Assembly (NCBI GenBank): GCA_036897625.1
Contig: JAYMTA010000785.1
Location: 1-24,212 of the forward strand
Origin: Pelargonium cotyledonis
Taxonomy: Eukaryota; Streptophyta; Magnoliopsida; Geraniales; Geraniaceae
Direction of reading: 5' to 3'
DNA: 24,212 bases
The position numbers and the translations under genes are program-made. Of this stretch, positions 1-10,922 are shown piece after piece (the first letter of the stretch is position 1; each line of letters opens with the position of its first letter). Below the pieces are notes generated by a model. It did not search any database and was not told where the DNA came from. It saw only the letters and a list, made by a program, of their open reading frames with translations.

Positions 1-3000
1 CCCCCCCCGCCTGGTACGACCCCGGCGATTCGGAGTCCGCCTCCTCCGCCCAGTTCTGGTAAGCCCTCCACTCCGGCGGCTCGGAGCCCCCCTTCACCTG
101 CTTCGTCTGATTCCTCTTCTTCTTCTTCGTCGATATCGACTGGTCTTGTGGTCGGGATTGCCGTGGCTGGGGTTCTGGCCTTGTTGGGGATCAGTATTTT
201 GTTTATTTGCTGCAAGAAGAAGAGGAGGAGACGCAACGACGATTACTACGTCCCGCCGCCGCCGCCTCACGGGCCTAAGGGTGAGTGGTTCCTGTGATCT
301 TTACGGGTTTTATAAAGATTTTGTTTTTCTTGTGTTGTTGATGAACTTCATTTCTGATGCAATTGAGATTTGATATCCATTTAAAAACTATGCTAGATTT
401 GAGGGTTTCAGTAGACAAAAATGGGAGATGGGAATGTCACAGTATCAGTGATCTATTTTTATGTGAAAAAATATTCATGGACGAGTTGCTGTGGATTTTC
501 TGTGAATTCAATTTGTGTTTTTGGGTTTCTTGTCCTTGAAAATCTTTTTACAAGTCCAAAATTTTAGTTACTATGATGGTATCTTTTCGTATTCAAGATA
601 CTCAAGTTCTTGTTGGTGATTGACACAGCACAACTGACTTTGAGTTGGATTTGTGAATAAGGCCACTGAAAATTAATGGGAATATTTTAAATATTGTTCA
701 TCGACTGATGGATGCCTTGTCTGTTATTAAATTTACTCATTTACTGGTGTTCTTGATTGCCAGTTGACCCTTACGGTGGCCCTCCTCAGTACTGGCAACA
801 GAATGCTCCAGCTCCACCACCTGCTGAACACGTCGTCATGATGCCACCAAAACTCACTCCACCTCCAGGTGCATCTCGGCCACCTCCCAGGCCGCATGGC
901 CCTACACCTCCGCCCCCACCTCCACCTTTAATGAGCAGCAGTGGAGGTTCTGGGTCTAATTATTCAGGGTCTGCAACCCCACTCCCACCACCTTCACCAG
1001 GCCTTTCCTTGGGTTTCACAAAGAGCACATTTACATATGAAGAATTATCGATGGCAACTGATGGCTTCTCGGAGGCTAACCTCCTTGGACAAGGTGGTTT
1101 TGGGTATGTGCACAGAGGAGTCCTGCCAAATGGGAAAGAAGTAGCGGTCAAGCAGCTGAAAGCTGGAAGTGGGCAAGGGGAGCGTGAATTCCAAGCAGAA
1201 GTTGAGATTATTAGCAGGGTGCACCACAAACATCTTGTCTCATTGGTTGGATACTGCATGGCTGGGGCCCAAAGAATGCTTGTTTATGAGTTTGTCCCAA
1301 ACAACACATTGGAGTTCCACTTGCATGGTAAGTGTAGTGTTGTAGCACTTTATGGTTTGCTATACTAAATGCTTTTTCAATCTGTTGTTATATCCATGCA
1401 ATTCAGGCACAAATGATCACAAACTACTATCCATAGATGCATAATGTGGGAGAAACACTGCTGGTTTGTTATGTTTATGCTTCTATTAGTTTGATACAAA
1501 ATGCATATTGCAGGAAAAGGACGGCCTACCATGGATTGGCCTACTAGACTGAGAATTGCTTTGGGATCTGCAAAAGGATTGGCTTATCTTCATGAAGATT
1601 GTAAGCTCTCTTACTCTGTTTGTGTGGCTGGTGGGTGTTGGTGCATTACACCTGTTTTTATATTGAAATTACTTGTTTATGCAGGTCATCCTAAGATCAT
1701 TCATCGTGATATAAAGGCAGCTAATATACTTTTAGATTTCAAGTTTGAGGCGAAGGTAATAGTTCTATTCTGATCTTTTACTCATTGTAATTGTTGTTAT
1801 GGTGTTCAAGTTAACAACAATTACAAGGCTGTCAAAATCCGCATTGTAATTGTTATTATGATGTTTAAGTTAACAAGGCTGTGTTCTTTTACTCAGGTTG
1901 CAGATTTTGGACTTGCAAAGATTGCTTCTGATGTCAATACTCATGTCTCTACTCGTGTGATGGGAACTTTTGGGTAAGAACACTTCATTTCATATATAAT
2001 CCTCTTTGTATTCCTGTTTCATGATTGGTATAAGAATCAGAGAATGAACTGTATCTTGTAGTTTTTTTTTTTTTCTTTTCCAAAAACATGTTCTAGTATC
2101 TTTTGAACTGAATTTTCTTGTCTTCATGTCTGCCCAAAATGATGTGTCTGTAAGTTCAGTATTGAAAACTTGAAGTTCCAAGTGAGTTCCAGTTGCATCT
2201 GAGCAAAGCTGTTATGTTTCCTATCCTCTCCTCACACGCCATTCATTTTCTCATTATGATTGTAGTTGGGCATATGCTCTTTGTTCAATTTACTACTGTC
2301 TGGACTGGTTTTTATCAGCAAGCTTTGATTTACTGATTTAGGCCATATTGCTATTGGATATCACAATTTGTTTGAACAAGTTTTTCATGAGTTTGCATGC
2401 TTACTTCCCACAGGTATCTGGCTCCAGAATATGCCTCTAGTGGAAAACTCACAGAGAAGTCTGATGTATTCTCCTATGGAATCATGCTCTTGGAATTGAT
2501 TACTGGACGCCGACCTTTTGACACAACTCAATCTTATATGGATGATAGTTTAGTGGACTGGGTGAGTTATTGCAGTTTATTGGACCGGGGGAGGCGGTTG
2601 TTAATGACAAGAAAAATTATGGACTTAATATCTTGCTATATATAACTAAACGTGTTTTCGACTAACAGGCAAGGCCTATTCTGACACGAGCTCTCGAGGA
2701 AGAGAATTTTGACACTCTTGTTGATCCAAAGTTGCAAGATGACTATGACCATAATGAGATGGCTCGCATGGTTGCCTGTGCTGCTGCTTGTGTGCGTCAT
2801 TCAGCAAGGCGTCGACCACGAATGAGCCAGGTAATTAATTGACATTAATAATGAGATTTTTCAGGGGTTGAAATGGTTGCTACAGTACATTTATGACATA
2901 TTATTATGTATTATTTAGACGGAAAAGAATCTTCTAAGCCTTATTGTGCACTATCTTATGTTCATGTCCATTGATTGGTGGCCATCCTCATTAGAACTCT

Positions 3001-3543
3001 TAAATGAATTAAAAATGGTTGTTCCAACTTAATTTCTTTTAACCTGATGAATTTTGAATGGAGTGATAAATTTCACAAAAAGAAATGCCTTTAATAGTAT
3101 GTTCTGACGACTGCCCATCTGATTCACTCTGTTTAGTAGATATGATAACATATTTTTTTTGAAGCTACTGAAGTAATTTTTCTTTTCTGGCCTTCTAATT
3201 TTGATTGTTCATTGAAATCCAACAGATAGTTCGTGCTTTGGAAGGAGATGTCTCTCTTTCTGATCTTAACGAAGGAATCAGACCTGGACACAGTACGGTC
3301 TATAGTTCCTATGGAAGCTCAGACTACGATGCTAGCCAATACAATGAGGACATGAAGAAGTCCAGGAAAATGGCATTGGCAAGCCATGAGTATGGCAGTG
3401 AGTACAGTGAGCAAACCAGCGAATATGGTGCAAATCCATCTGGTTCAAGCAGCGAAGCCCCGAGCCGCATGAGCACCAGAGAAATGGAGATGGGAAAGAT
3501 GAAGAGGAACAATCAAGGATTCAGTGGAACCTCCTCTTTATGA
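1..3543 (+). CDS. PERK1: Proline-rich extensin-like receptor kinase, PERK1 type (5' truncated by window)
   Basis: A plasma-membrane receptor-like Ser/Thr kinase thought to sense the cell wall. Exons: 1-280, 764-1327, 1514-1600, 1685-1755, 1897-1973, 2414-2561, 2669-2830, 3226-3543. All introns are GT-AG and phases match, giving 568 residues before the TGA at 3541. The first visible residues are a Pro/Ser-rich ectodomain with a Ser run, then a transmembrane helix (about residues 45-67: [20 protein letters not shown] and on) with a CCKKKRRRR stop-transfer. A second Pro-rich stretch follows (94-185), then the kinase. The kinase shows a glycine loop GQGGFG (202-207), VAVK lysine (223), HRD aspartate (319), DFG (337-339) and APE (363-365), so it should be active. 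The C-terminal tail, with TREMEMGK and a serine-rich end, resembles PERK1 more than PERK4/5. The start codon and most of the ectodomain lie before the window. Confidence 0.96.
1783..1882 (+). repeat. Tandem duplication and 15-bp inverted repeat inside PERK1 intron 4
   Basis: Intron 4 (1756-1896) is mostly two diverged copies of one unit: 1783-1832 and 1842-1882, both beginning CATTGTAATTGTT and ending in AAGGCTGT. The first copy also contains a perfect 15-bp inverted repeat, TTGTAATTGTTGTTA at 1785-1799 against its complement at 1812-1826, with a 12-nt loop. The second copy lacks the right arm, which suggests the inverted segment was gained in one copy or lost from the other. Confidence 0.8.
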
Positions 3544-4671
3544 ACTCATCCTCCCCAACTTCTGTAAAGTACCCTCCACCCTAATTTTCTACCGTCCATT
3601 GTATTTTGCATAGATTGCAAGAAACGCTAGTTTGGCTTGAGGCGTGCACGATCTTTTTTTCCGGTATCTTTTATCTTTGTCAGTTTTTACATTGTATTTA
3701 GAAATGCGTATACGACAGGTAACAGTTATTGATCCATTCTTTCATTCTTTTGCTTATTAAATATCAATTCCGATTTGGTCTTTTGAATTTGTTGGTGACT
3801 TAGCTACTTTTCTTAGTAAAGTTGAATGTCACCACATTTACTGTTGAAATTGCTGTTCAGTTTGCAAAATTGACAGCCTCTTGGAATCTTGTGAACCTAT
3901 TATGGCAGATTTGATGAGTTTCTTTTCAAAATCACAAGAGTTATGGACAAAAATTGCAGGAATCATGGAAAGTGATGATGTATGTATGTGCCTAGTGGAA
4001 AATGGTAGATAGAGAAGAGAACAAAATGAAATGGCAAAGTCATGTTACTTGGGCTATTTCATGCACATGGCTAGTTGTACTATAAATTTGGTCTCAGTTG
4101 AAGCCAGCCTAATTCAATCTCAAAGTCAATATGATATGTTGTGTTCATAGTCATAGGTTTTATATTAAAAAAAGGTCACTGAATCATCATTTTCACAGTT
4201 GGTTCATCAACCAGTAATTTTTGCTTGTTTGTTAAAAACTCCAATTTGTAGGAGATATTCTCTTAAATGGGTATGAAAAATAACCAAATTGAGGATTACT
4301 CTCGAATGAGTAAAATAGTTTAACGATGTCAACCGTGAGTTTACGGGTTAGACCCAAAAAAAATAACTGTTGTAAAAATATAATGGTCTGTACTGTTTTC
4401 TGATTTTGATGATCTTAGACCGGTAATATTTTTATAAGAAAATAATACATTCTATTTCTAATTGGAGTCCCATTATAAGTATAATTTTAATTTCATATAA
4501 ATTCTAGTTCCAAAAACATAGCATCTCCATTTTTCTATCATTGCATATTCGAATGTGGATAATAACTAAACCATTGGATTTGTTGGTCGGTTGTGACATC
4601 TGAAACGAAAACAGAAAAGAGCCTCCAAAAATCATAACTTTCTTTCCAACAATTCGCTTTGAATCCAAATT
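3544..4671. other. PERK1 3' UTR and RAB7 upstream region
   Basis: These 1.1 kb follow the PERK1 stop and precede the RAB7 start. The first 200 bases or so are presumably the PERK1 3' UTR; I see no canonical AATAAA near, and the closest candidate is TTATTAAAT near 3755. The rest must hold the RAB7 promoter and 5' UTR, but I cannot point to a clear TATA box. A short stretch near 4318-4355 (TTAACGATGTCAACCGTGAG followed by an A-run) loosely resembles the SINE-like pieces upstream of TilS, too weakly to call. No coding sequence is visible. Confidence 0.6.
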
Positions 4672-6440
4672 ATGGCTTCTCGCAGACGCATGCTTCTCAA
4701 GGTCATCATTCTGGGTGACAGTGGGTCAGTTTCTATTTCATTTTTAATCTGTTGCATTTTTTCCTTTTTGGGTTTTCTTTGTGTTTGGTTGCTTAGAAAA
4801 TTTAAGGGAAAAAGATTAGATTTTTTCTAAGGAATTTTTTTGGGAACCTTCGTTTTTATGCTGCATTTGCTGGTTAGGCATTTTATCCTCTGGCCACATT
4901 CTGTGTTTTGGTGATTGAGAAAATTGAAGAAATGTCAAAGACATAATGGTTTTAGCTAATTCGTTTATTGTGATTATAAATCCATTGATCTAGGTGGAAC
5001 CTTCTTAATTATATGGGTTTTGAATTATTTCTCTGAATCTCGGTTCATTATTTTTTTGGCTCTTGGCAGGGTTGGCAAGACATCTCTGATGAATCAGTAT
5101 CCTAAGATGTGTATTTTGACTTTTATGTAACAATTGGTATTTGCATTTCTTTGTTTGTGTTGATGGTGGTGTGACTATTGGATTGTCAATGCGTTGATTA
5201 GCCTTAGACTGGACATTTAGATATGTGAATCGCAAGTTCAGTAACCAGTACAAAGCAACAATTGGAGCAGATTTCTTGACAAAAGAAGTCCAGTTCGAGG
5301 ATCGACTTTTTACATTGCAGGTTGGATTTTAAAGGCTAAATGTCATGTTACGGTTTGTAGCAAAATAGTTTGAAATTGTGATAAGATACGGAAAGGTTTT
5401 GTACTTGAATTTGTATTTTCAATGAGCCTCCTTAGAACACCAAAATGTCTTTCTGAAACGAGTTGTGATCCATGTCCATACTAAATTTTCTCGTAGGTTC
5501 ATTTTTAGTGGAAAAGAAATGACGTTTGCGAATTTCATGAGCATCATTTAATAGCCTCTATCTACCCTTCCATTCATAGAAGCAACAACAGACATCTTGT
5601 AATAGATTTGTATAGCAAAACTGGTTTCGATCCCTCAGTTCCATTCCCTTTAATATGAATATACACTATGGAGAGACCTCTATGGACTTTTGGTATTATA
5701 TGATTCATTTGAGAGTGACACGGTGTGGCTATTAGATATGGGATACGGCTGGGCAGGAAAGATTCCAAAGTCTTGGCGTGGCATTTTATCGTGGTGCAGA
5801 TTGTTGTGTTCTTGTGTATGATGTAAATGTCATGAAATCGTTTGATAATCTCAACAACTGGCGAGAGGAGTTTCTGATTCAGGTAACCATTAACCCATCA
5901 ACAATATTTAAACAGATCACAAGTTCACCGTTTAAGTGACTGAATGATTTCCCCGATTGAATTTGATATTTTTCAGGCTAGTCCTTCTGATCCTGAAAAC
6001 TTCCCGTTTGTTGTACTGGGAAACAAGATAGATGTTGATGGTGGTAATAGTCGAGTGGTAAGATGATATTTCTCCTTCGATTGAACATACAATATACAAC
6101 TCCATATCTGTCTTCTCAATTCTCACTGTGACTTTCAGGTGTCTGAGAAGAAGGCAAAAGCATGGTGTGCCTCGAAGGGGAATATCCCTTATTTTGAAAC
6201 TTCTGCAAAAGAAGGCTTCAACGTTGATGCTGCTTTTCAATGTATAGCCAAAAATGCTCTAAAAAATGAACCCGAGGAAGAAGTGTAAGTTTTCCTTAAA
6301 AATGATCTCTCTTCTTAAATTAGTAGCTGTTACGAGAGATGCTAATCTGTAGAACTTGTGTTTGTTGATGAAGTTACCTTCCTGATAACATTGACGTCGG
6401 GGGAGGACAGCAGCAAAGATCTTCGGGTTGCGAATGTTAA
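4672..6440 (+). CDS. RABG3: RAB7-type small GTPase (RABG3 subfamily)
   Basis: Late-endosome and tonoplast Rab GTPase that controls fusion of multivesicular bodies with the vacuole. Exons: 4672-4724, 5070-5096, 5221-5320, 5736-5882, 5977-6057, 6139-6284, 6374-6440. They total 621 nt and 206 residues, the usual length for this subfamily. All G motifs are intact: GDSGVGKTS (15-23, with T22), the switch I region around YKATIGADF (37-45), WDTAGQE (62-68, with Q67), NKID (125-128) and ETSAK (156-160). The protein ends in SGCEC, a CXC double-geranylgeranylation signal. The start is the ATG at 4672, in good plant context (G at +4), giving [18 protein letters not shown] as expected for Rab7. Exon 2 is only 27 nt and its downstream intron has a U12-type donor (see separate entry). 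The family assignment is secure; which RABG3 paralogue it matches is not resolved. Confidence 0.97.
5097..5220 (+). other. Probable U12-type (minor spliceosome) intron 2 of RAB7
   Basis: The protein frame (MNQ-YVNRKF) forces the junction ...AATCA|GTATCCTAAG...CATTTAG|ATATGTG. The donor GTATCCT matches the minor-spliceosome consensus RTATCCT at all seven positions and is a poor U2-type donor. The acceptor lacks a polypyrimidine tract. A branch-point-like CCTTA core (5202-5206) sits 14 nt from the end of the intron, within the distance typical for U12 introns, although the following bases (GAC instead of AC) depart from the consensus. Confidence 0.75.
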
Positions 6441-7152
6441 ACAACCTCTTGCTCGGATTCTTTTGTTTTATGGGAGAAATGGAAGCAGGAAAGTGTTGTT
6501 TTCTTTCCATTCACCACAATAATTTGGGAAGGTTGTCAAATTTATCATGTATAGTTCACAAAGTGCTTAGGGAATGAAAATTTGATGTCTTCCTCTGATA
6601 CTTATCTGCATCCTGAAAGCTTTGTACCAATGTTAATCTGTTTTGTTGACCATTAATTTGATGTGATTTTCTCTCTCTTTATTGTCTTTTGTCATGCAAG
6701 GATTCTAGTAGAAAATGTTGAGTAGTATCTCATTACTGTTTTTGTGGGGACCTGTTTGGTTTGCTTTCTGAATTTACCATAAAATTTGGTTATCAACCAT
6801 GAATTTCTTACTGTTTTGCACAAGGATTTTCTTGCTTGCAAAAATGGTACATAATGCCAAAATTTTCAAAATTGATTGCATCAAGCTCTCAATACAGATC
6901 CATGATTTCATTGTTCTTGAAGAAAATTTATCCTATTAAAAAGAAAAGGCATATTCACCAATACTTATACAACAAAAATTATATTTATGAATACAATACT
7001 AATTCAATGCCTATGATGCCAGTAACAAAAAGAAAAAAGGAAAAAGTAAATGAAAAGGAACCCTCTTGTGCAGGCCAAACAATGCTACAAGATAAAAACT
7101 TTTGGACTGTAAAAATATTACAAGAGGAATGCTATCGAAAGGTTAGTCTCTA
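6441..7152. other. Convergent 3' regions of RAB7 and S1P
   Basis: RAB7 (+) and S1P (-) end tail to tail here, 712 bp apart between stop codons. The segment should contain both 3' UTRs. A TTTATT at 6678-6683 reads AATAAA on the minus strand and could serve S1P, which would make a 3' UTR of about 470 nt. I see no clear AATAAA for RAB7 and no coding sequence; an open frame on the + strand from 6836 is rejected below. Confidence 0.5.
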
Positions 7153-10100
7153 CTACAGTATAGGTAGCCGGGTAGAGCTCGATCCTTTCCTCCGCCTACG
7201 TCGCTTCTGTCGAATTCGCCAAAAGCTCCACAATAGGAAAAGCCCTAAGAAGCAGCAAATAATTCACTTATCAAATGGTATAACATCGTAAAGTTTTGGC
7301 CAGTTCAAAAAATTAAGAAGCAATGTTCACTAACCAGCGAATGCAACTACTGCAGGTACGAGCCAATGACTAGGAACTAGCACAGGCGCATCAAGCTGTA
7401 AGAAGGAACGTGGCAGAGATCTCAGCGTTTTGTATAAAAACCAATAGGAAGGAAATATTTCGTTTGTTAAGTTCTCGTTTCTCACCTCATCTCTGTAGAG
7501 CAGACCGAAGTACTTGTTCCCTAAAGAATCATCTCTAACTTTCTCAGCGAACTTAGAATGCTTATGACTAGAATTGTCAACTGTGTAATTTAAACCACGA
7601 CGCAAATCAATAATAGCTGGCAATTTCCTGGTCCTTCCCCTCGAATCTAAACTGTAACCCTTGGTCCCCCAGACTTCAAATCTGGAGTCACTCCGGCAGA
7701 TCAGTTCCTTCCCCATAACAGCAGAGTATGCAGAGAAGTTAACATCAGTTCTGCGAGAGGGCAACTGATTATCATCTTTATACAATGGCGCAACTTGTTT
7801 AACTGAATCCGAAAAAAGCACTGGATCCCTAATGTTCCTGCTGGTGAAATCTAATACTTTCTTCAGAAGCCAATAACAATTAGTAACCATATGGCTGCTG
7901 TCTAAACAATTGGAGTCTCCATATACAGCAATGCGACCTTCACCAACATTTAACAGGCCAAGAATAGGAGAGTCAGCCTGCATTTATTGATAGACAGCAC
8001 AATTAATAGTGCACAATCCATTTGGAGAATATAAAAGTAATGTATGTTGGATGAGTTCTTTCCCATATGTGATCATGCAAATTACTGGTTTAAGGTAAAC
8101 AAAAACTCGTGTAGGAGAGCAGAAATTTTGAAAATTTTATTTCACTCTTAAAGTATTTTTTATTTTCTAGCAGAAACGTAGTAGAAGAAGCCTTCTTTGC
8201 TCACCTTGGTCATGCCAGATGTCAACAGCACATTTTGAGTGGCTCCACTCTCTGAGCTGTCCATGAAATGGAAGCTGTGCACATACCCACCTCCTGGAAA
8301 CCTCACAATATCTGTTCCAGAAGCATATCGACTCTGCTCCCCATCAATAGAAAAATCACCATTTAGAATTTTATCTCCAAAAGCAATCCCAAAAGGGGCC
8401 AGAAGGTCATTCATTGCTGGTATATTTGCACCTCCAGTCACTGGAGTCCACAAACTTCGTGTATTATCATCAAAGAATCTCATCTTGACCATTGTCTCCA
8501 CGTTATACCACTCAGCAAACACGGCTACACCCAGTCCAGTATTAATCACATCGTCTTTCAGTTTGTCAATCTCTTCTTCAAAATACTCATCTTCAAGATC
8601 TACCAACAGAAGTGTCCCATAATGCCGAGCATCAAAGCATGTTAGAGGAGAACCAAGAGTCTCTATATAATATCCAGCATCTCGTAACATGTTGAACATA
8701 ATATGAAAGTTTGTGTGCAGGTGATCTCCGTGCCAGTCAAGAATATCATTGCGAACATCCAAGGAATCCCTAGGAATATAACCAGGAGGGTACTTAATGC
8801 TGTGAAATTGATCCCAAAGTATGCGTTTTGATCTTTCTGGGGTGGGGATCACTTTTATTTTCAATTGAAGAACACATGTGCTTCTTCGAGGGCCCTTCTC
8901 TCCTTGAGCAGGAGGGCTGTATACCTTAACAGTAACATTACCTTCGATCTCTCCAGAAAATAGTGCACCTTCTTCCTTAATTTGCATGTGCAATGCTAAA
9001 TAACCAGTCCAAGGCCAGATGACTTCTGAATATTTGAAGTGAATGCTCAGAATATTCCCTTCTTCATGTGAAGGATGCCATGTTGGAGGACTTTCAACAT
9101 ACCCAACCACACCCATCCCATTTAGAATAGTAGAATTGAAGATAACAGGCATAGCACCAGCATAAAGTGGTTGACGACAGAAGGGCCAGGAGTAAGGGCA
9201 ATCTGTATAATCGAGAATACTAGGGAAAATGCTTGCCCGAGGTTGGTAGTTCTTCAAGATTTCATATGATTCTAACCTGACAAGAAACTGCAAACTTAGG
9301 CCTAATAACAAAAGTAATAGCATTATTTGAAAATAAAAATCTGCAAGAAAATGTGCCAGGCCAGTACTTGGAAAACTTACAGATCAACCCTGCCTGCACC
9401 CTGCTCATACATATTGGGACCGGCAAGTTTGGATGCCCCCTCAACCAAAGCCTGTTTCATGCTTGCTGGATTCAAGATGTTCTTCCGATCGTTCTCAGGG
9501 ATGATACTAACAAGCAGGCAAACCACACCAGCCACCACAGGACTTGCCACACTAGTACCCGATAAACTCTTACAACCTGTACTAATTTTGGATCCCATAA
9601 TTTCCCGTCCATAAGCAACAACATCTGGTTTCACACGACCATACCTGTAGAGAAGAATAAAACATGAATGGAAATTCTGCACATTTATCAACAACACAAA
9701 GCACTGAGATAATTGACTAGTCTGATCATGAAAGCAGCAATTTTATTCAGTTTTAACAAACAAGGCATTTCTGCAAGATTTATTCAATAAATAGTATATC
9801 CGTAGATGGATTGCATTATAAACCATGGTTAAAAAAGAAATATCATTTATTGAACATCATAACATCTCAGAACTCAAGAGCTACATGAAGTAGGAGCAAT
9901 TATAGAAGAAGACATGCATTTAAGGCATTCTTGATACTCTTTGCTCGGTCAATCAACATTCATTTCTGATGCATGAATCGCCCATATGGAATAAAGCTAG
10001 TTAGGCTGGATAAGAACTAAAACTCATCTAAACAGGAAAGAATCCTACAAAGAACAGCGCCTCTGAAATGCATAAATTTGGAGGACAAAAGTTGGAACAT

Positions 10101-10880
10101 CAAACAAAATCTCAAATTCCTCTTCCATGATTGGATTCTTTCATCTCTAATACCAGCACGTGATTTAAGAACTTAGGCAGCCCACAACACAAGGCTCCCA
10201 TTGATGTGAGATCTAGGGAGGGTCATTTATGTGATTATAGAAGTAAAATAAAAGACAACCTATTCTTGAATTGTACCAGCACAGTATTAAAAAAATATAA
10301 TTATAATTAGTAATTACATAATTAGAAGAACGATTAGAAACAAACTAATTGGGATTAAGGCTGTCATTTAGTTCACTGGAGTTGAAATTTGAACGCCCTG
10401 AATCCTGATGCATTAATGAGCCTTGCAAATCGCTTGTTTATTGCAGTTGTTTATTGCGGGGTCAAAAAGGAAACTAACTAAAATTATCTTTATACAAGGG
10501 CTAAATAGCACCAATAGATGAGTATGATAAACAATGTGAATATGATGGTCATGGTTGTTCAATGCAAGAGGAACCAAATTGCAGCGACTAAGTTTGCTTA
10601 CTGGTTCCAACACTGCAAGTGCATGCCTGCTGTTGTTCTGTCTATACAACGTAGTTTCAGGCAAGGCAAAATTTTAAGTTCTCTAAGTGTTTAACATCTA
10701 TTTCTCTATACCCTGGGGAACATGAACTAGTTCTATCTAGCAAGTTCATGTTAGTAAATTATCAAGGGACTTCTAAGAATCGAAAGATGTTGACCAACCT
10801 CTCTTCAATGTACATGCTAGCAGCAAAAACCTTAATATAAATAACAGGGTTGCCAAATAATAATATATAATTTTCTTGTT

Positions 10881-10922
<42 letters not shown>

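Noticed and set aside
757..763. Separate kinase gene starting at 757
   Set aside because: The apparent start is a TTG inside intron 1. A clean CAG acceptor at 761-763 joins this frame to exon 1, which encodes the transmembrane helix.
6836..7291. Open frame of 151 codons on the + strand between RAB7 and S1P
   Set aside because: It overlaps the last S1P exon antisense, is Lys/Ile-rich as expected of AT-rich non-coding DNA, and has no recognisable domain.
8239..8622. Open frame of 127 codons antisense to S1P
   Set aside because: It is a shadow of the large S1P exon 7 (9276-8205), which has strong family similarity.
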